A stretch of 64,000 bases of DNA. Origin: Hydractinia symbiolongicarpus. Lineage: Eukaryota; Cnidaria; Hydrozoa; Anthoathecata; Hydractiniidae. A program made the translations under genes and the position numbers. The notes beneath the pieces were generated by a model, which saw nothing but the letters and a program-made list of their open reading frames with translations, did not search any database and was not told the origin of the DNA. Below are positions 22,065 through 32,678 of the stretch, one piece after another. Position 1 is the first letter of the stretch, and every line of letters begins with the position of its first letter. Location: NCBI RefSeq assembly GCF_029227915.1, contig NC_079884.1, positions 8,680,001-8,744,000 of the forward strand. Direction: 5' to 3'.

Positions 22065-22866
22065 CTAAGTACTGGAAAGTCATCTAAATGACGTTTCAGG
22101 CCAAAATTGGTATTTTTTTTCGACAAAATTTGGCTCAGTTAACCAAAAAAGTATGCTAAACATAATGGTGACATTATAATTTTGATTTTTGTCACCTAAA
22201 TGCCATTTTAGGTCAAAATTGGTCCAAAAATTAAAACTACTTTATTTTCAACAAAAATTGGCAAAGTATACAAAAAAGTGTGCTGAACATAATGGTGACA
22301 TCAAAATTTTGATTTTTGTCACCTAAATGCCATTTTAGGTCAAAATTGGATTCATTTCATTTTCGGCCAAATTTTGCACAGTTAACAAATAAAGTATGCT
22401 AAAAGTGATGATGATACAAAATTTTGATTTTTGTCACCTAATGCCATTTTAGCCCGAAATTGGTCCAAATTTTAAAACCACTTCATTTTCAGCCAAATTT
22501 GGCACAGTAAACAAATAAAGTTTGCTGAATATGATGGTGAGATCAAAATTTTGATTTTTTGCCACCTTAAATGTCATTTTAGGCCAAAATTAATCCAAAA
22601 ATTAAACTACTTTATTTTCAACAAAATTTGGCACAGTAAACAAATAAAGTATGCTGAATATGATGGTGAGATCAAAATTTTGATTTTTTGCCACCTTAAA
22701 TGTCATTTTAGGCCAAAATTGGTCCAAAAATTAAAACTACTTTATTTTCAACAAAATTTGGCAAAGTATACAAAAAAAGTGTGCTGAACACAATGTTGAC
22801 ATCAAAATTTTGATTTTTGTCACCTAAATGCCATTTTAGGTCAAAATTGGTCCAAAAATTAAAACC
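22065..22866. repeat. Satellite array, about 128 bp unit (left part)
   Basis: Six to seven tandem units contain GTCACCTAAATGCCATTTTA, then GGTCAAAATTGGTCCAAA, a CTTTATTTTCA(A/G)C block and GTATGCTGAACATAATGGTG. Conserved blocks recur at about 22079, 22190, 22318, 22435, 22560, 22689 and 22818, giving spacings of 117-129 bp. The array is interrupted by the Polinton and resumes at 34964. Confidence 0.9.
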
Positions 22867-22869
22867 TCT

Positions 22870-23340
22870 AGAGATATAGAAATGCCGATTATAGGGCAGT
22901 CAAACTTAGCGCAAATGTCCGTTAAAATTCACCGTTAAAATTCATCCCAGGACAATCGACCTTCGAAGCCCCTCAAATCTCCGTCCGATCTCGGGACAAT
23001 TAACGCAAATGTCCGTTAAATTAACGCAAATGTCCCAAAACCCGATCCAGTTTTATTTTACCACCGCAAAAGTAATTTCAAATTAGCGCTAATTTGAAAA
23101 GTAATGTGATACCGTGTTGTCCTATCTCCCACCACCCCTCCCCATATCCCCCCTGAGCCCTGTGTCCCCTATACCGTGCTATGCTATTCCTATAGGTGTC
23201 TATAGTGGCCACTAGCTAGTGTAGAAATACCATCAACGATAATTCTTTTGTCATCATCTGCATTGAAAGCGAGCTTGTTTGTTTTTACGGTGTGAACATC
23301 ATGCTTAATCGATTGGAAGGTCATCTGTTCCCTGTAAATA
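22870..23340. repeat. Polinton left terminal inverted repeat
   Basis: About 470 bp, starting AGAGATATAGAAATGCC and pairing with 34493-34963. It includes internal direct repeats (GCAAATGTCCGTTAAA motifs) and a run of C-rich sequence (CCACCCCTCCCCATATCCCC). Its inner part overlaps the last roughly 50 codons of the polymerase gene, so the repeat contains coding sequence. Confidence 0.88.
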
Positions 23341-26300
23341 TTCTCACCATCCAATAAACATCTCTTGTAATCAACAAACCCTATGGTCTTCTTTACTACG
23401 CACTTCTTTACTCCCTTGCACTTCTTGCTCTCTCCCCCATCGAGCTGTTTATACGCATAATTCTTTGCCCTAAGGGCGACAAACTCCGTCATTACCTTAC
23501 CACCTAACTTATCCTTCATCAGACCAATGATCTTTTTATTCAAACCTAATGGTAGAGGTCTACCATCTTTCTTGTCGTACCCTGATGTGTCAAATCTCGT
23601 CCACACATCATTAGCGATATCTTTGTAAAAGTCGTTGGTTTTGATATGATAAACGAATGAATCTGTATCCATGTAGCAGAGCTTTAGTTTTTCACCATAT
23701 TTTGGTCTCATATAATCATAGTGAAACTCATACATAACTATCATCGATAGATCGAGGATCGCTGGTCCTAGGTAGATTGGCTTGTTCAATACGACTTTGA
23801 TTTTTTGCATTTCAACACCCATCAGTGTTTCTGAGAAACAGATAGCACCCTTGAAGTTGGGCTTCATCACCAGCTTTTCATATTGTTTTCGACTGGTAGC
23901 CAAGCGTATATCTTTGTGCTTACGCTGGTTTTCCATAGTTTTACCGAAGACGCTGTTGTTCATGAGCTTGAAAAAGTCCTTTTCGAAGTCATTCGTTGAT
24001 TTTGTACGCAAATCAGTGTTAAAATCTATGTACGACTTTAACCATGCGCTTTGCTTAAAACTAAGTACTCTATGAACCCTCTCAAGAACAAGACCATGCT
24101 TCAACGCTTGATCAAGCGCACGGATATGAATGACATTGTTCTTCTTGTCTGAAAGACACGGTGTGAGCTTTTCGACGCCATTAATCTCCTTCCTCTCTGG
24201 TAGAAAGGGGAGATCATTATGAGAATCATGAAGTTCTTTTGGATAGCTTACATCAATTTCGAGGAAGCAACCCTTTTCACCGTTTTTATTTGCCAACTTT
24301 GAAATCATTCTAGGTGAAAATTTACTTTCATCGACCCACTTAAATCCTCCTGTCGGTAGCTTCTGAATCATGGCCCATCCATACAGATTGTTCGCATCGA
24401 GATATTGTAGATAGGTGGTCTCTTCAGAAGTCTTATATTTTTCGCCCATATATTTGTTATTAGCTTTGGCGTGTCTATGAACAGCCTGACAGAGACCTCC
24501 TCTAATACCTTGCTCTACGAAGAGAAACATATCCATATCAGACAACAAATCTAGCTCAACCTCTGTCTTTTTCAAACAGGCCTGCCAAGCTAACTCAAGA
24601 GCAGTGTAAAAATGTGAAGGATCCAGTTTATAGTTTGTCAAGCATGTTTCCCTAAAAGTCTCAAAAACATCAGAAAGCAATAGAACGTCTGTCTTGAGGT
24701 AGATATCATGATAAACACCCATATTTTCAACTTTCATGTCTTTCCATACCTTCTGAGCATGCGCATAATCAGCATCACTGATACCACCCATGTTCAACTT
24801 GCTATAAAAAGCATCTTTTGCCGGAAGCTTAGTTTCATTAAACCTATCGAATGAATCAACATATTCATATGGGTATACACCCTTTCTTCTCATTATTTTG
24901 AATTGCTCATCATCATTGAAGAATTTTCGAAGATTTTTACAATGATCATCAGATAGATTGTTTACCAACTTATCCAGGCTACTAGCCATGAAACGAACCG
25001 AATCGATGAATCTCAGCTGTATCTTTTTGACTTTTGTCTCTCCATTTTTGTCAATGTATTCGCTAACCTTAACATCCGTCGAGAAAGAGATATATTTCTC
25101 TTTATTTTCAGCGATGACGCTCATATTTTCTTTTCCATGCTGCTTCGCAAGCTCTTTGATAAATAGATGTGCATCGTAGCCACTCAGATTATGGAAGACA
25201 ACTGGAATATAATTAGGCACTTTGTATCGGATATTACATTCTCGATGAGCAGCTCCTCGAAACTTACCAGTAAAATGACAGTGATCTCTAACCTTGATGT
25301 CATCTTCGTCATCAAATTCTTTCATGCAAATGTGGCCTTTAGTGGCATTTTCATGGCTATCACGTTTTTCTTTTGTCAGAGAAGTCATTGCTTTCTTGGG
25401 AAACATGTTATACAACCTTTTCGCCTCAGAAACTATGTGATTCACAAAACGTAAAACACAGTCTTCACCGCGGTAAAGCGTCAGAGGGTCTGGAACTTCA
25501 CCATGAGCATATTTACTTTAACAACAGAAACCTGTGGGAACATGTTTACCTAGTTTTTCAGTGGATGATCCGCATTTTGTCTCTTCTTCAGGCAACTCTT
25601 TTGTGAAAGCTTCGAAATCAGCATACATAATGAATGGGGCTTTGAGCTGATACTGACCCTTATTAAAATTAACGGTGCTACCCTCTTTAGGGAGTTGAAT
25701 CTTAGCAGCATCGTTATTCTTGCAATACTCAAAGTGCTCATCCCTATTTTGTTCGCTTGGAAAACCAGAGAAACAATTCAAGCAATAATGCTCCTTATGT
25801 TCGTGCTTCGAGTTGGCCTTGCTCAGGACACCGCTCAAGTTCTTAACAGCGATATAATGTCTCTTATCCTCTTCACACAATAGAAACAAAAAAACTGTTT
25901 CTTTGCGATCAATATGTTTTGACTTACGACACAAATAGACGCCTTCTATCCCGTCTTTTGTTAAAACATGCACAGCGATATCGGGGTTCCTTCTCTCAAA
26001 CAAATCTATTTTATTTAACGCCATTGGGAAAGATAGACCATCCCAGTTATACTTATCATGCTTCTTAAGGTTTGAGATTCGTTCAGGATTATATTTTATT
26101 TGCTTGTGGTTAAGTGCAGCGATAATCGCCCACCTAAAACATTCATCATCATCTTCATTTTTAGGATTAATCACAGATCGCTTTCCACTGAAATTGACAG
26201 GCAAAGACATATAAGAGCTACCTCTCGTTAATTTTAGCTTATGAAAGTCCACATGCATATGTAAGATTTTATCGATTGTGAATCCACTGGAGGGTAACGC

Positions 26301-26561
26301 AGGGTTTTCAATCTGCTCGATTATCTTTTTGGACATATTATTAACAGCATTAGATATATCGTTTTCATTGTGAATTGATTCCATATAGCTATTGAACGCT
26401 TTATCGACATAGATCCTTTTATTGCCTTCCTCCTTTACCCATTTCGCCCATAAAGTCGCTTGAGTCTTCAATGACTTTTTCTGTTTGAGTACACTCCTCA
26501 CCAACTCTCTTAACGATTGGTCGAACCTTTTTGAAAAAGACTTTGACATTCTTCTTCCCAT
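23190..26561 (-). pseudogene. polB: Polinton protein-primed DNA polymerase B, one internal stop
   Basis: One reading frame runs from an ATG at 26561 to a stop at 23190-23192, interrupted only by an in-frame TAA at 25518-25520. The N-terminal part has a CxxC...H...C cluster (residues 260-280) and exonuclease motif I in MYADFEAF (D315, E317). Beyond the stop come NLSGYDAHLF (Exo II), YLKTDVLLLSDVF (Exo III), motif A YLDANNLYGWAM, motif B MNNSVFGKTMENQ and motif C CYMDTDSF. This order marks protein-primed family B polymerases, which copy linear DNA from a terminal protein. The frame also overlaps the SAP-domain frame by 143 bp, where a frameshift may have split a once continuous protein. The last codons lie within the terminal repeat. 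Confidence 0.92.
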
Positions 26562-27057
26562 CTGAGTTTATCTTGAACCTTTTGTAAGAACCTTCAAACG
26601 CTTCTTCAATAGGGGTAAATGGTTTTTCCTCTTCTTCTTCTTCCTCCTCTTTCTCTCCGCTGCCCTTTTTATACAAACCCAGAACCTTATCCTTCAGGGT
26701 TCTGAAAGCTTTACTCGTTTTCTCCCTAATAGGTTTAGGTACATGATTTATTAACCATTCTATCCATTTATTAAACTTGCTTTTTACCAGAGGTCTATTT
26801 TTTGCCATTTCTTGCTGCTCAAACAAATCCATGCCTTGTTGGCTAGGAATAATTGTAACAGGTCGGACTGGTTGGAATCTTCGATTAGTAGACCTTGGCG
26901 CTGGCACAGGTCGACCATTCTTCAATGGTCTTATAGCAGAAACACGTTCGCTTGCTAATAATTCGATCAACTCAGCCTTTCTGAGTCTTGAGTAGCCGGG
27001 TAGGCCGCGTTCTCTAGCGAGAGTTCTTAATTCAACAACGGTTTTTTGCGAAGTCAT
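26419..27057 (-). CDS. SAP-domain protein, probably the N-terminal part of the polymerase polyprotein
   Basis: The frame begins at the ATG at 27057 (the codon at the frame's far end is TTG). Residues 1-40 form a SAP/Rho-N-like helix-extended-loop-helix: VVELRTLARERGLPGYSRL and KAELIELLASE, a DNA-binding fold. Middle residues are basic and proline-rich, followed by a run of glutamates and a region ending GSYKRFKINSDGKKNVKVFF. The 3' end overlaps the polymerase frame by 143 bp in another frame, and the polymerase frame's first residues read like a continuation of this one. It may therefore be one protein split by a frameshift at about 26500-26520, or two joined by programmed frameshifting. Confidence 0.7.
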   Translation of the reverse strand: MTSQKTVVELRTLARERGLPGYSRLRKAELIELLASERVSAIRPLKNGRPVPAPRSTNRRFQPVRPVTIIPSQQGMDLFEQQEMAKNRPLVKSKFNKWIEWLINHVPKPIREKTSKAFRTLKDKVLGLYKKGSGEKEEEEEEEEKPFTPIEEAFEGSYKRFKINSDGKKNVKVFFKKVRPIVKRVGEECTQTEKVIEDSSDFMGEMGKGGRQ

Positions 27058-27171
27058 ACTTGTGATATATAATATTACGATTAGCAACCTTTAAGGTCTT
27101 TCCAATTTTCCAACTAAAAAGACTCGTAACATTTGTTAATCGGATTTAAGTAACAAAACGCGAGGTCAATT

Positions 27172-27471
27172 TTATTTCATCTTTTTGGAAGCCCTCTTGT
27201 CATTATAACGTTTTTGAGAGCTGAGATATGCTTCTCTGTTGTTTGTCCTCCAGTTCGAACAGTATCTATACCATGCTTGTTTAGTATCAAGATCAAGAGT
27301 ATAAGATGGATCCTTATCATTCTTTTCAAGCACCTCAATCAATTTAGCTTTATTCATTCTACAAACATATTTTATTTTACGAGATGTAGCCAATTCTCTC
27401 AACGCTTTGAGTTTCATTGATTTGTAATTTGATACGGGAGTATCACAATGTAATTCTGTTTTGTCAGACAT
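27172..27471 (-). CDS. Small SAP-like DNA-binding protein of the Polinton
   Basis: This intact 99-residue frame starts with MSDKTELHC. Residues 19-52 (KLKALRELATSRKIKYVC, then KAKLIEVLEK) match a SAP-type helical motif like that of the neighbouring larger protein. The C-terminal half is basic with aromatic residues (AWYRYCSNWRTNNREAY). It is transcribed towards the polymerase and divergently from the integrase, with about 100 bp between their starts. It may be a nucleoprotein or regulator; the function is not known. Confidence 0.6.
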   Translation of the reverse strand: MSDKTELHCDTPVSNYKSMKLKALRELATSRKIKYVCRMNKAKLIEVLEKNDKDPSYTLDLDTKQAWYRYCSNWRTNNREAYLSSQKRYNDKRASKKMK

Positions 27472-27572
27472 CTTTATTCATTATATATAATCAATAAAAT
27501 ACGTTTAAGTCACTTTTGTCGTGCTACATCATAACAAAAAGGAGATAAATAAACAATATGCATAAATAAAAC

Positions 27573-28556
27573 ATGTCTAACTCTAAACTTCAAGAGATTT
27601 ACTATCAACCTCAAAATTTATGGAAAGGACAAAAGGCCGTTCAGAATTTAAGAGGATTAGGCCTCAAGCCAAAGGAAATCAAGCAATGGCTATCAATACA
27701 AGCATTTTGGCAAGTACATTTACCCGCTCCAAAACATGTTGAAAGACCTCATTATAATGTGACTACTCCTAATGATTTACATCAATTCGATTTATTGTAC
27801 ATGCCTGGTGACATACTGTATGGTAATAAATATAAGTATATTTTGTCTGGAATCGATGTTGCTTCAAGATACAAAGTAGCCCGACCCTTGAGGACTAAGA
27901 AAGCCAAAGAGGTTGCCGCTATGATTGAAGACATCTACAAGGCTGGACCATTAACTTATCCGAAAACTTTCCAATGTGACAACGGTTCAGAATTCAAAGC
28001 AGATGTGACAAAGCTGTTGGAGAAGAATAATGTTAAAATTAAAAGAGCGACTACTAAATATAAGCATACACACACAGCTTTTGTTGAGGCGTTGAACAAG
28101 ATACTTGCCGAAAATTTATTCAAAATACAAGATGCTCAAGAACTGAATGATTCGGAAAAGGTATCAACTACATGGGTTAAGCATTTGTATAAACTTATGG
28201 ATAGGTTAAACGATACAAATACGCAGATGATTGGTATGAAACCAAAAGATGCTATTAAAATGAAAGAAGTGCCTCTTGCTAAACGAGAGAATTATCCACC
28301 TGAAGTAGAATTACCTCAAGATGGGCTTTATAGATATCTATTGCAACCGGGTGAAGAGCATGGTGATGGGCGGAGACGAGCAACCGATAGAATATGGTCA
28401 AAAAATTCATATAGATTGAGTGAGGTAATAGAGCAACCTGGTAACCGTGTAATATATTACCTCCAAGATGGACCAAAGCGATCGTTTGTGAATGAAGAGT
28501 TGATGTTGATACCAGAGGATACGGAGTCACCTCCCGACTATGTACAAAACTGGTGA
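27573..28556 (+). CDS. INT: Polinton integrase (retroviral-like, DDE)
   Basis: An intact 327-residue frame. The catalytic triad is visible as D73 (LHQFDLLYMPGD), D136 (FQCDNGSEF) and E172 (TAFVEALNK), with the exact 35-residue D-E spacing of retroviral and Polinton integrases. The C-terminal part (RRRATDRIWSKNSYRLSEVI, then IYYLQDGPKRSFVNEELM) resembles the chromodomain-like tail of such integrases. It would cut and join the element ends at target DNA. It is the only large Polinton gene in this copy with no visible damage, and one of the few read from the plus strand. Confidence 0.93.
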   Translation: MSNSKLQEIYYQPQNLWKGQKAVQNLRGLGLKPKEIKQWLSIQAFWQVHLPAPKHVERPHYNVTTPNDLHQFDLLYMPGDILYGNKYKYILSGIDVASRYKVARPLRTKKAKEVAAMIEDIYKAGPLTYPKTFQCDNGSEFKADVTKLLEKNNVKIKRATTKYKHTHTAFVEALNKILAENLFKIQDAQELNDSEKVSTTWVKHLYKLMDRLNDTNTQMIGMKPKDAIKMKEVPLAKRENYPPEVELPQDGLYRYLLQPGEEHGDGRRRATDRIWSKNSYRLSEVIEQPGNRVIYYLQDGPKRSFVNEELMLIPEDTESPPDYVQNW

Positions 28557-28673
28557 ACCGCTTTTAACGGTAAAAGCAGTATCTTTACCTGTTTCAAGTA
28601 AAGATTATGACGCAACGCACTTCTCAGTTTACTTTGCCTACAAAACAAACAATAAATGGTGTGCATACACAAC

Positions 28674-29267
28674 CTAAGAAGAACCTGCGGTCTTTTTCAT
28701 CGTTTGAAGCTCTAATAACAGACTTTTTTGGAAACCTCTTTGAATTTCAGTCTCCATTTTCCTATCCATAGAGCTGATCCTTTCTAGCGCTTTGTAGTAT
28801 GTTTCTTGTAATCCGGAAAATTCTTTGTGTGAGATTCGGCCGTCATTTAAGGCTTCAGACACACTGTTTTCAAATACGGCTATGGTTGAGGTTATGGTAT
28901 CAAGCAGAGCATTCACACTGTTTATCTTGCTTTGATATTTTTTAACCGAGGCTCCAGTGAAACCCGATGTTACAGAACTTGCTAGGGCTACAGCACCTAG
29001 TCCTGCTGCAACAGGGATCCCTACAAAAGTAGCACCTGTCGCGATTGCACTCACACCGCTTCCAACAGATAAAGCGCTCGCGCCGGTGTTTATTAAAACC
29101 AAACGTTCAAGGTTCTTCTTATACTTCTCAATCTTTTCGATGAATTTGTTTTTCATTTTGACCAACTCTTCAAATTCAGTGTTGATGATACCTGCATTGA
29201 ATTTTTCTTGCTCCGTCAAATCAGGAGGTGCGGTGGGTAATAGTTTTGGATAAATGTTGAAGCTCAT
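28674..29267 (-). CDS. Polinton protein with central glycine/alanine-rich hydrophobic segment
   Basis: The ATG at 29267 gives 197 residues. After an N-terminal helix region with a predicted coiled coil (MKNKFIEKIEKYKKNLERLV, residues 36-55) comes a long hydrophobic, glycine/alanine-rich stretch (GVSAIATGATFVGIPVAAGL and on to ALASSVTSGF), probably a membrane hairpin. A second helical region (KMETEIQRGFQKSLLLELQ) follows. Such a protein could be a membrane-active virion or entry component, but I do not recognise a named family. It converges on the integrase and diverges from the coiled-coil gene at 29333. Confidence 0.6.
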   Translation of the reverse strand: MSFNIYPKLLPTAPPDLTEQEKFNAGIINTEFEELVKMKNKFIEKIEKYKKNLERLVLINTGASALSVGSGVSAIATGATFVGIPVAAGLGAVALASSVTSGFTGASVKKYQSKINSVNALLDTITSTIAVFENSVSEALNDGRISHKEFSGLQETYYKALERISSMDRKMETEIQRGFQKSLLLELQTMKKTAGSS

Positions 29268-29332
29268 TTTTTTTTTATTTTTTAAAGATAGGTATTGACA
29301 TAACAAAGAGTTACCCTCTAAATTAAAAAAAA

Positions 29333-30634
29333 ATGGCAGACATTGACATTGACCCTTTTGGTGAACATGGAAAAACTGATGAGACAACAGATGAAACTTT
29401 TCCTCTAATACCTAGTGTTGATGGTGATGGTATTCACACAGACACGGGAACAAGCGGTTCACAAGCTAGCGGTAGTCAATCCTCGAGAGTCTCCCAGCTT
29501 GTAGTTAAGAACCTTTACGATAAGGTCAGTCTCCAGGCGCGATTTACACTGATCTTTTTGAATTGCGTGATGGAGAATTATACTACAAAGACTGTAGCAA
29601 ACCATTGACAAACAGAGGAGGAAGACTGCGAGCCACTGACACAGTCATCTCAATATTAGGTAAAACAAGACTACGTGATATGGGCTTTGACATACCGAAA
29701 GGTAAGATTACAGCCCGACAAGCTGCAGCTCTTAATAAACTTGATGATGAGTTACCTTCAACGTCTAAAATAACAAATGCAACTGACCTTGATCTGGATA
29801 CAATTATTGAAAATATAAGCAATAGCACAGAACATCTGGTGAGCCAATCAACTGATCATGAATCAACTCAGACTGGTGATCTATTTGAATATCCTATGTG
29901 TGAATTGTTAGGATTGGATAGATCATTGAGAAACATTCGAGGAAGTCTTCAGGATGAAGTTGCAAAAAAGGTTCAGCTCGAACAGCATATTGACAGAAAA
30001 AAAAACAAGTTGGAAGAGATGGAAAACACACCAAATATGACCGAGGAACAACAAAATGAAGTGAAACAAAGGTTGAAAGGTTTGCAAAATAAGTTGAAAG
30101 GTCGAGAAGAGATTATCGATATTCTCAAAGGTAAACTTAACAGTCAAATAACAAGCATCAAGAAGACGATTACTAAACTCCTTGACAAAGATACCACATT
30201 GGGTGAAAAGATACGAACACTATTCCGTGAACAAGGTATCACTGTTGTCACAACAGTGATACCTTGTTCACGGAATAGTGTTCGTATCTTTTGTCAGCAT
30301 ATTAACAGCGTTTGGCATGGCTATTGGTGTTCTTGTGGAAGCTTTGTTACCTGGAGGTGGGGGGTCAACAAGTCACTCACAAAATCCTGACAAAGGTGAT
30401 GATAAAAAGGACGGTGCAAGGGAATGGATAAAAAACAAGTTGGAGGCGTTGGGGTCTCTCTTGGGAAGGTTGGCGGGTAAGGCCGCTGCAGCTCTACCGG
30501 GTATATTAGGATCCATCGTGTCATGGATACTCAATCGAGCGAAAGAGGTGGTGGGTTGGTTGAGTCAAAACCTGTGGGCTTTGGTAGTTGGAATCCTCGG
30601 TCTGATATACACCTATCTCATGACAAAGCGTTAA
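29333..30634 (+). pseudogene. Polinton coiled-coil/membrane protein, broken in two places
   Basis: The ATG at 29333 opens an acidic N-terminus (MADIDIDPFGEHGKT). The frame must shift near 29522-29545 to continue into GAIYTDLFELRDGELYYKDC and on to a long charged coiled coil (about 29930-30190, with KNKLEEMENT and KGLQNKLKGREEI). At 30249 a 44 bp inverted duplication interrupts it. The other side resumes as SILTAFGMAIGVLVEALLPG and ends with two hydrophobic helices (AAAALPGILGSIVSWILNRA and NLWALVVGILGLIYTYLM). The protein would be a membrane-anchored coiled coil. I do not know a named family. Confidence 0.65.
30206..30292. repeat. Perfect inverted duplication inside a Polinton gene
   Basis: Arms 30206-30248 and 30250-30292 are exact 43 bp reverse complements with a 1 bp loop. 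Removing 30249-30292 would rejoin the reading frame on either side, so the right arm is an insertion copied from the left arm in reverse. The structure matches the hairpin at 285-363 in type. Confidence 0.92.
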
Positions 30635-30698
30635 TGCTCTTACGGCTTATATGTTACATGATACATGTAACATAGTTTTTGCTCCCCATGTTTATCTT

Positions 30699-31070
30699 TC
30701 AAAATACCACACAATTCATACTCAAAGTAACAAATTCCAATTCCCTTTCATGTTGATCCTGACTCGGTGTATAAAAGTCACTCAATACAGGCTCCCGTGG
30801 TATAGGTTCAAGTTTATCTCCAAACACTCTGCTATATTCGCGCATTGCATCGTTTAATTCTATGAATTTTGAATCGGCCTTCTTTTCGGGCCTGAGCTGC
30901 TTATTGATAAAGTCTATTCTCTCTTGTCTTTTCTGTTGCCATAAAACCTGGGCTTTTTGGAATTGTTCAACTGGTAAATCATGTCGCTTTCTTTCCTTAT
31001 CGATTCTGTCTTTGGATAAACTTGAAAAGAGATAGCTTGATCCTGTGAAAGCTAAAGCGATTGAAGCCAT
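30699..31070 (-). CDS. Small Polinton protein with N-terminal hydrophobic segment
   Basis: This 123-residue frame begins MASIALAFTGSSYLFSSL, a short hydrophobic stretch. A highly charged helical region follows (DRIDKERKRHDLPVEQFQKA, then QERIDFINKQLRPEKKADSK), ending in PREPVLSDFYTPS. It is the third of four tightly packed minus-strand frames, with only 2 bp between its ATG and the stop of the upstream gene at 31073. It is probably structural or membrane-associated; I know of no named family. Confidence 0.55.
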   Translation of the reverse strand: MASIALAFTGSSYLFSSLSKDRIDKERKRHDLPVEQFQKAQVLWQQKRQERIDFINKQLRPEKKADSKFIELNDAMREYSRVFGDKLEPIPREPVLSDFYTPSQDQHERELEFVTLSMNCVVF

Positions 31071-31072
31071 AT

Positions 31073-31300
31073 TTAGATATTGATATTTTCAGGTGAAATC
31101 TTTTGCTTAATTAAGTATTCTCTTGTTATTTCACTAGCAGCAACAATGGCAACTAGTTTTCCGGTATCTTCCAAGTCAAACTTCTGAATTGAGGGAGGCG
31201 ACATTTTTAACACCTTTTTTCCAAGCATCGAATAGCCGATGGCGAAAACGCAGACGACCGATGCGTGATATAAATCGTTGACGATACTTTTCTTGTCCAT
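31073..31300 (-). CDS. Small Polinton membrane protein
   Basis: This 75-residue frame begins MDKKSIVNDLYHASVVCVFA and has one likely membrane helix (SVVCVFAIGYSMLG). The rest is soluble and charged (DLEDTGKLVAIVAASEITRE). It is packed directly against the downstream small gene, like an operon-like late cluster in adenovirus-type elements. The function is unknown. Confidence 0.5.
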   Translation of the reverse strand: MDKKSIVNDLYHASVVCVFAIGYSMLGKKVLKMSPPSIQKFDLEDTGKLVAIVAASEITREYLIKQKISPENINI

Positions 31301-31342
31301 GTTATTATATATTGTGAGATTATATATTGCAGGATTATCCTT

Positions 31343-31534
31343 TTATTCCATTTCAAGTTTATTTATTTTTACAGGTATTTTAGATTTTTGCGGAGGGGAA
31401 GAGACACTATTTGGCTTGGTATTTTGGTCTTTCTTTTTATACACAAAACAAGCAAAGCCACCAACTAAACCGAGAGCTATTATTCCTCCTATAGCGTAGT
31501 TCATAGGCTTTTCATTTAGTTTGGTGGTAGACAT
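31343..31534 (-). CDS. Small single-pass membrane protein overlapping the capsid-like gene
   Basis: This 63-residue frame begins MSTTKLNEK, has one membrane helix (YAIGGIIALGLVGGFACFVY, residues 13-32) and a lysine-rich tail. Its first 23 bp overlap the end of the capsid-like frame at 31512-31534. The overlap suggests either natural compact coding or that the capsid gene reads into it after losing its own C-terminus. Confidence 0.5.
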   Translation of the reverse strand: MSTTKLNEKPMNYAIGGIIALGLVGGFACFVYKKKDQNTKPNSVSSPPQKSKIPVKINKLEME

Positions 31535-32630
31535 ATTTGTCTGTCAGGTAATCAGAGACTTTTACATCGTGTAATTGCAAATGTTTTTGGATTTCGTTGG
31601 CATTGTCATCCTTTGGTTTTCCTTCAGAAAAATACTTGCAAATTTCATTGTAATGTTCAAACGGCTGCATCCCTTGAGCAAAAAGTTGGATAGGCTTACC
31701 TTCGACAATGACAAATACCTTTTTAATTTTCGGATTGTAGAATTTACCGGTATCTCGTTTGTAGGCTTGTTCGTCTTCAAACAAAACCAATATACCCTTC
31801 AAAGATTTACAAGGGGTATTGAATGACCAATTCCACGTTGTGTCCGACTTGTTTACTCTAATTTGTCTGTGTCTCAAAATTCTATCGTATAGTAAAGCCA
31901 TGTTTTGGTATTCATATGAAATGAATCTGGCCAAGGAAGGTTGTGTCACAATCTCATATTTGAGAGAGATGTTAGTTATTTTGTATTTAGCGTCCGGTGC
32001 TGGTGCTGCTGTGGCTCCCGAAGTTTTGGTTGGAGTTGATAATACAACCCTTTCGTAATTATTAAATGTGATCTCATAACATAACCTATTCCCTAATCCA
32101 GCTTGATAATATGGGATCGTGCTATCTAACATTTCAAAATCGAGAGGAATTATAAACTTGTTTTTGTATGCATCAGCAATGGCTTTGTCTGAGACATCAG
32201 AGCTGTCTTTATCCGAAGCGTTGATCCTCAATTTCATACAGTTTTCTGTACACCCATCATTGAAGATGATACCTTGTCTGATTGCATTTCTCTTTTCATA
32301 CTTGGTTAGCCATAAATCTCTGTAGCATCCAAAAAGGTCAAAGTCATCAATGCTCAAAATCTCGTTACCCTCAAACTTGACAGCCAACTTTTTAACAATC
32401 ACTCTTCCAATGTTACTGACCAATGTTCTTTTTGTGTCAGCTTTTGACTCGGTTCAATGTCAAAACTTAGTTTCGCCGTCCCTGGTATAATAACGTCATC
32501 ACCAGCTAAATTAGGAAACCTAACCAACAATAACTGGATTGTGTGTGACATTTACTTTTTGACGTGAGCCTTTTATACCACGAGCAGTTCTAAGTGAACG
32601 TTCAGGATTTAACCTTTTTCCGTATTCCAT
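31512..32630 (-). pseudogene. Major capsid-like protein of the Polinton (frameshifted)
   Basis: The ATG at 32630 opens MEYGKRLNPERSLRTARG. Frame changes are needed near 32530-32550 and near 32445 before the long intact part (303 residues from 32420). That part has KKLAVKFEGNEILSIDDFDL, GCYRDLWL, IPLDFEMLDSTIPYYQAGLG, WNWSFNTPCKSLKGILVLFE and FYNPKIKKVFVIVEGKP. Conserved size, position and beta-rich composition fit the double jelly-roll capsid protein expected in Polintons, but the fold assignment is by analogy, not by visible motif. The C-terminus seems short and ends inside the next small gene. An alternative is another abundant structural protein. Confidence 0.58.
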
Positions 32631-32678
32631 TTTTTAATGTTTAGTTTGTTATTACTTTTTATTTTATTTTTATCTCGG

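Noticed and set aside
22551-22787. 78-codon frame in the satellite
   Set aside because: It is a translation of two tandem 128 bp units (a repeated CHLKCHFRPKL motif), not a gene.
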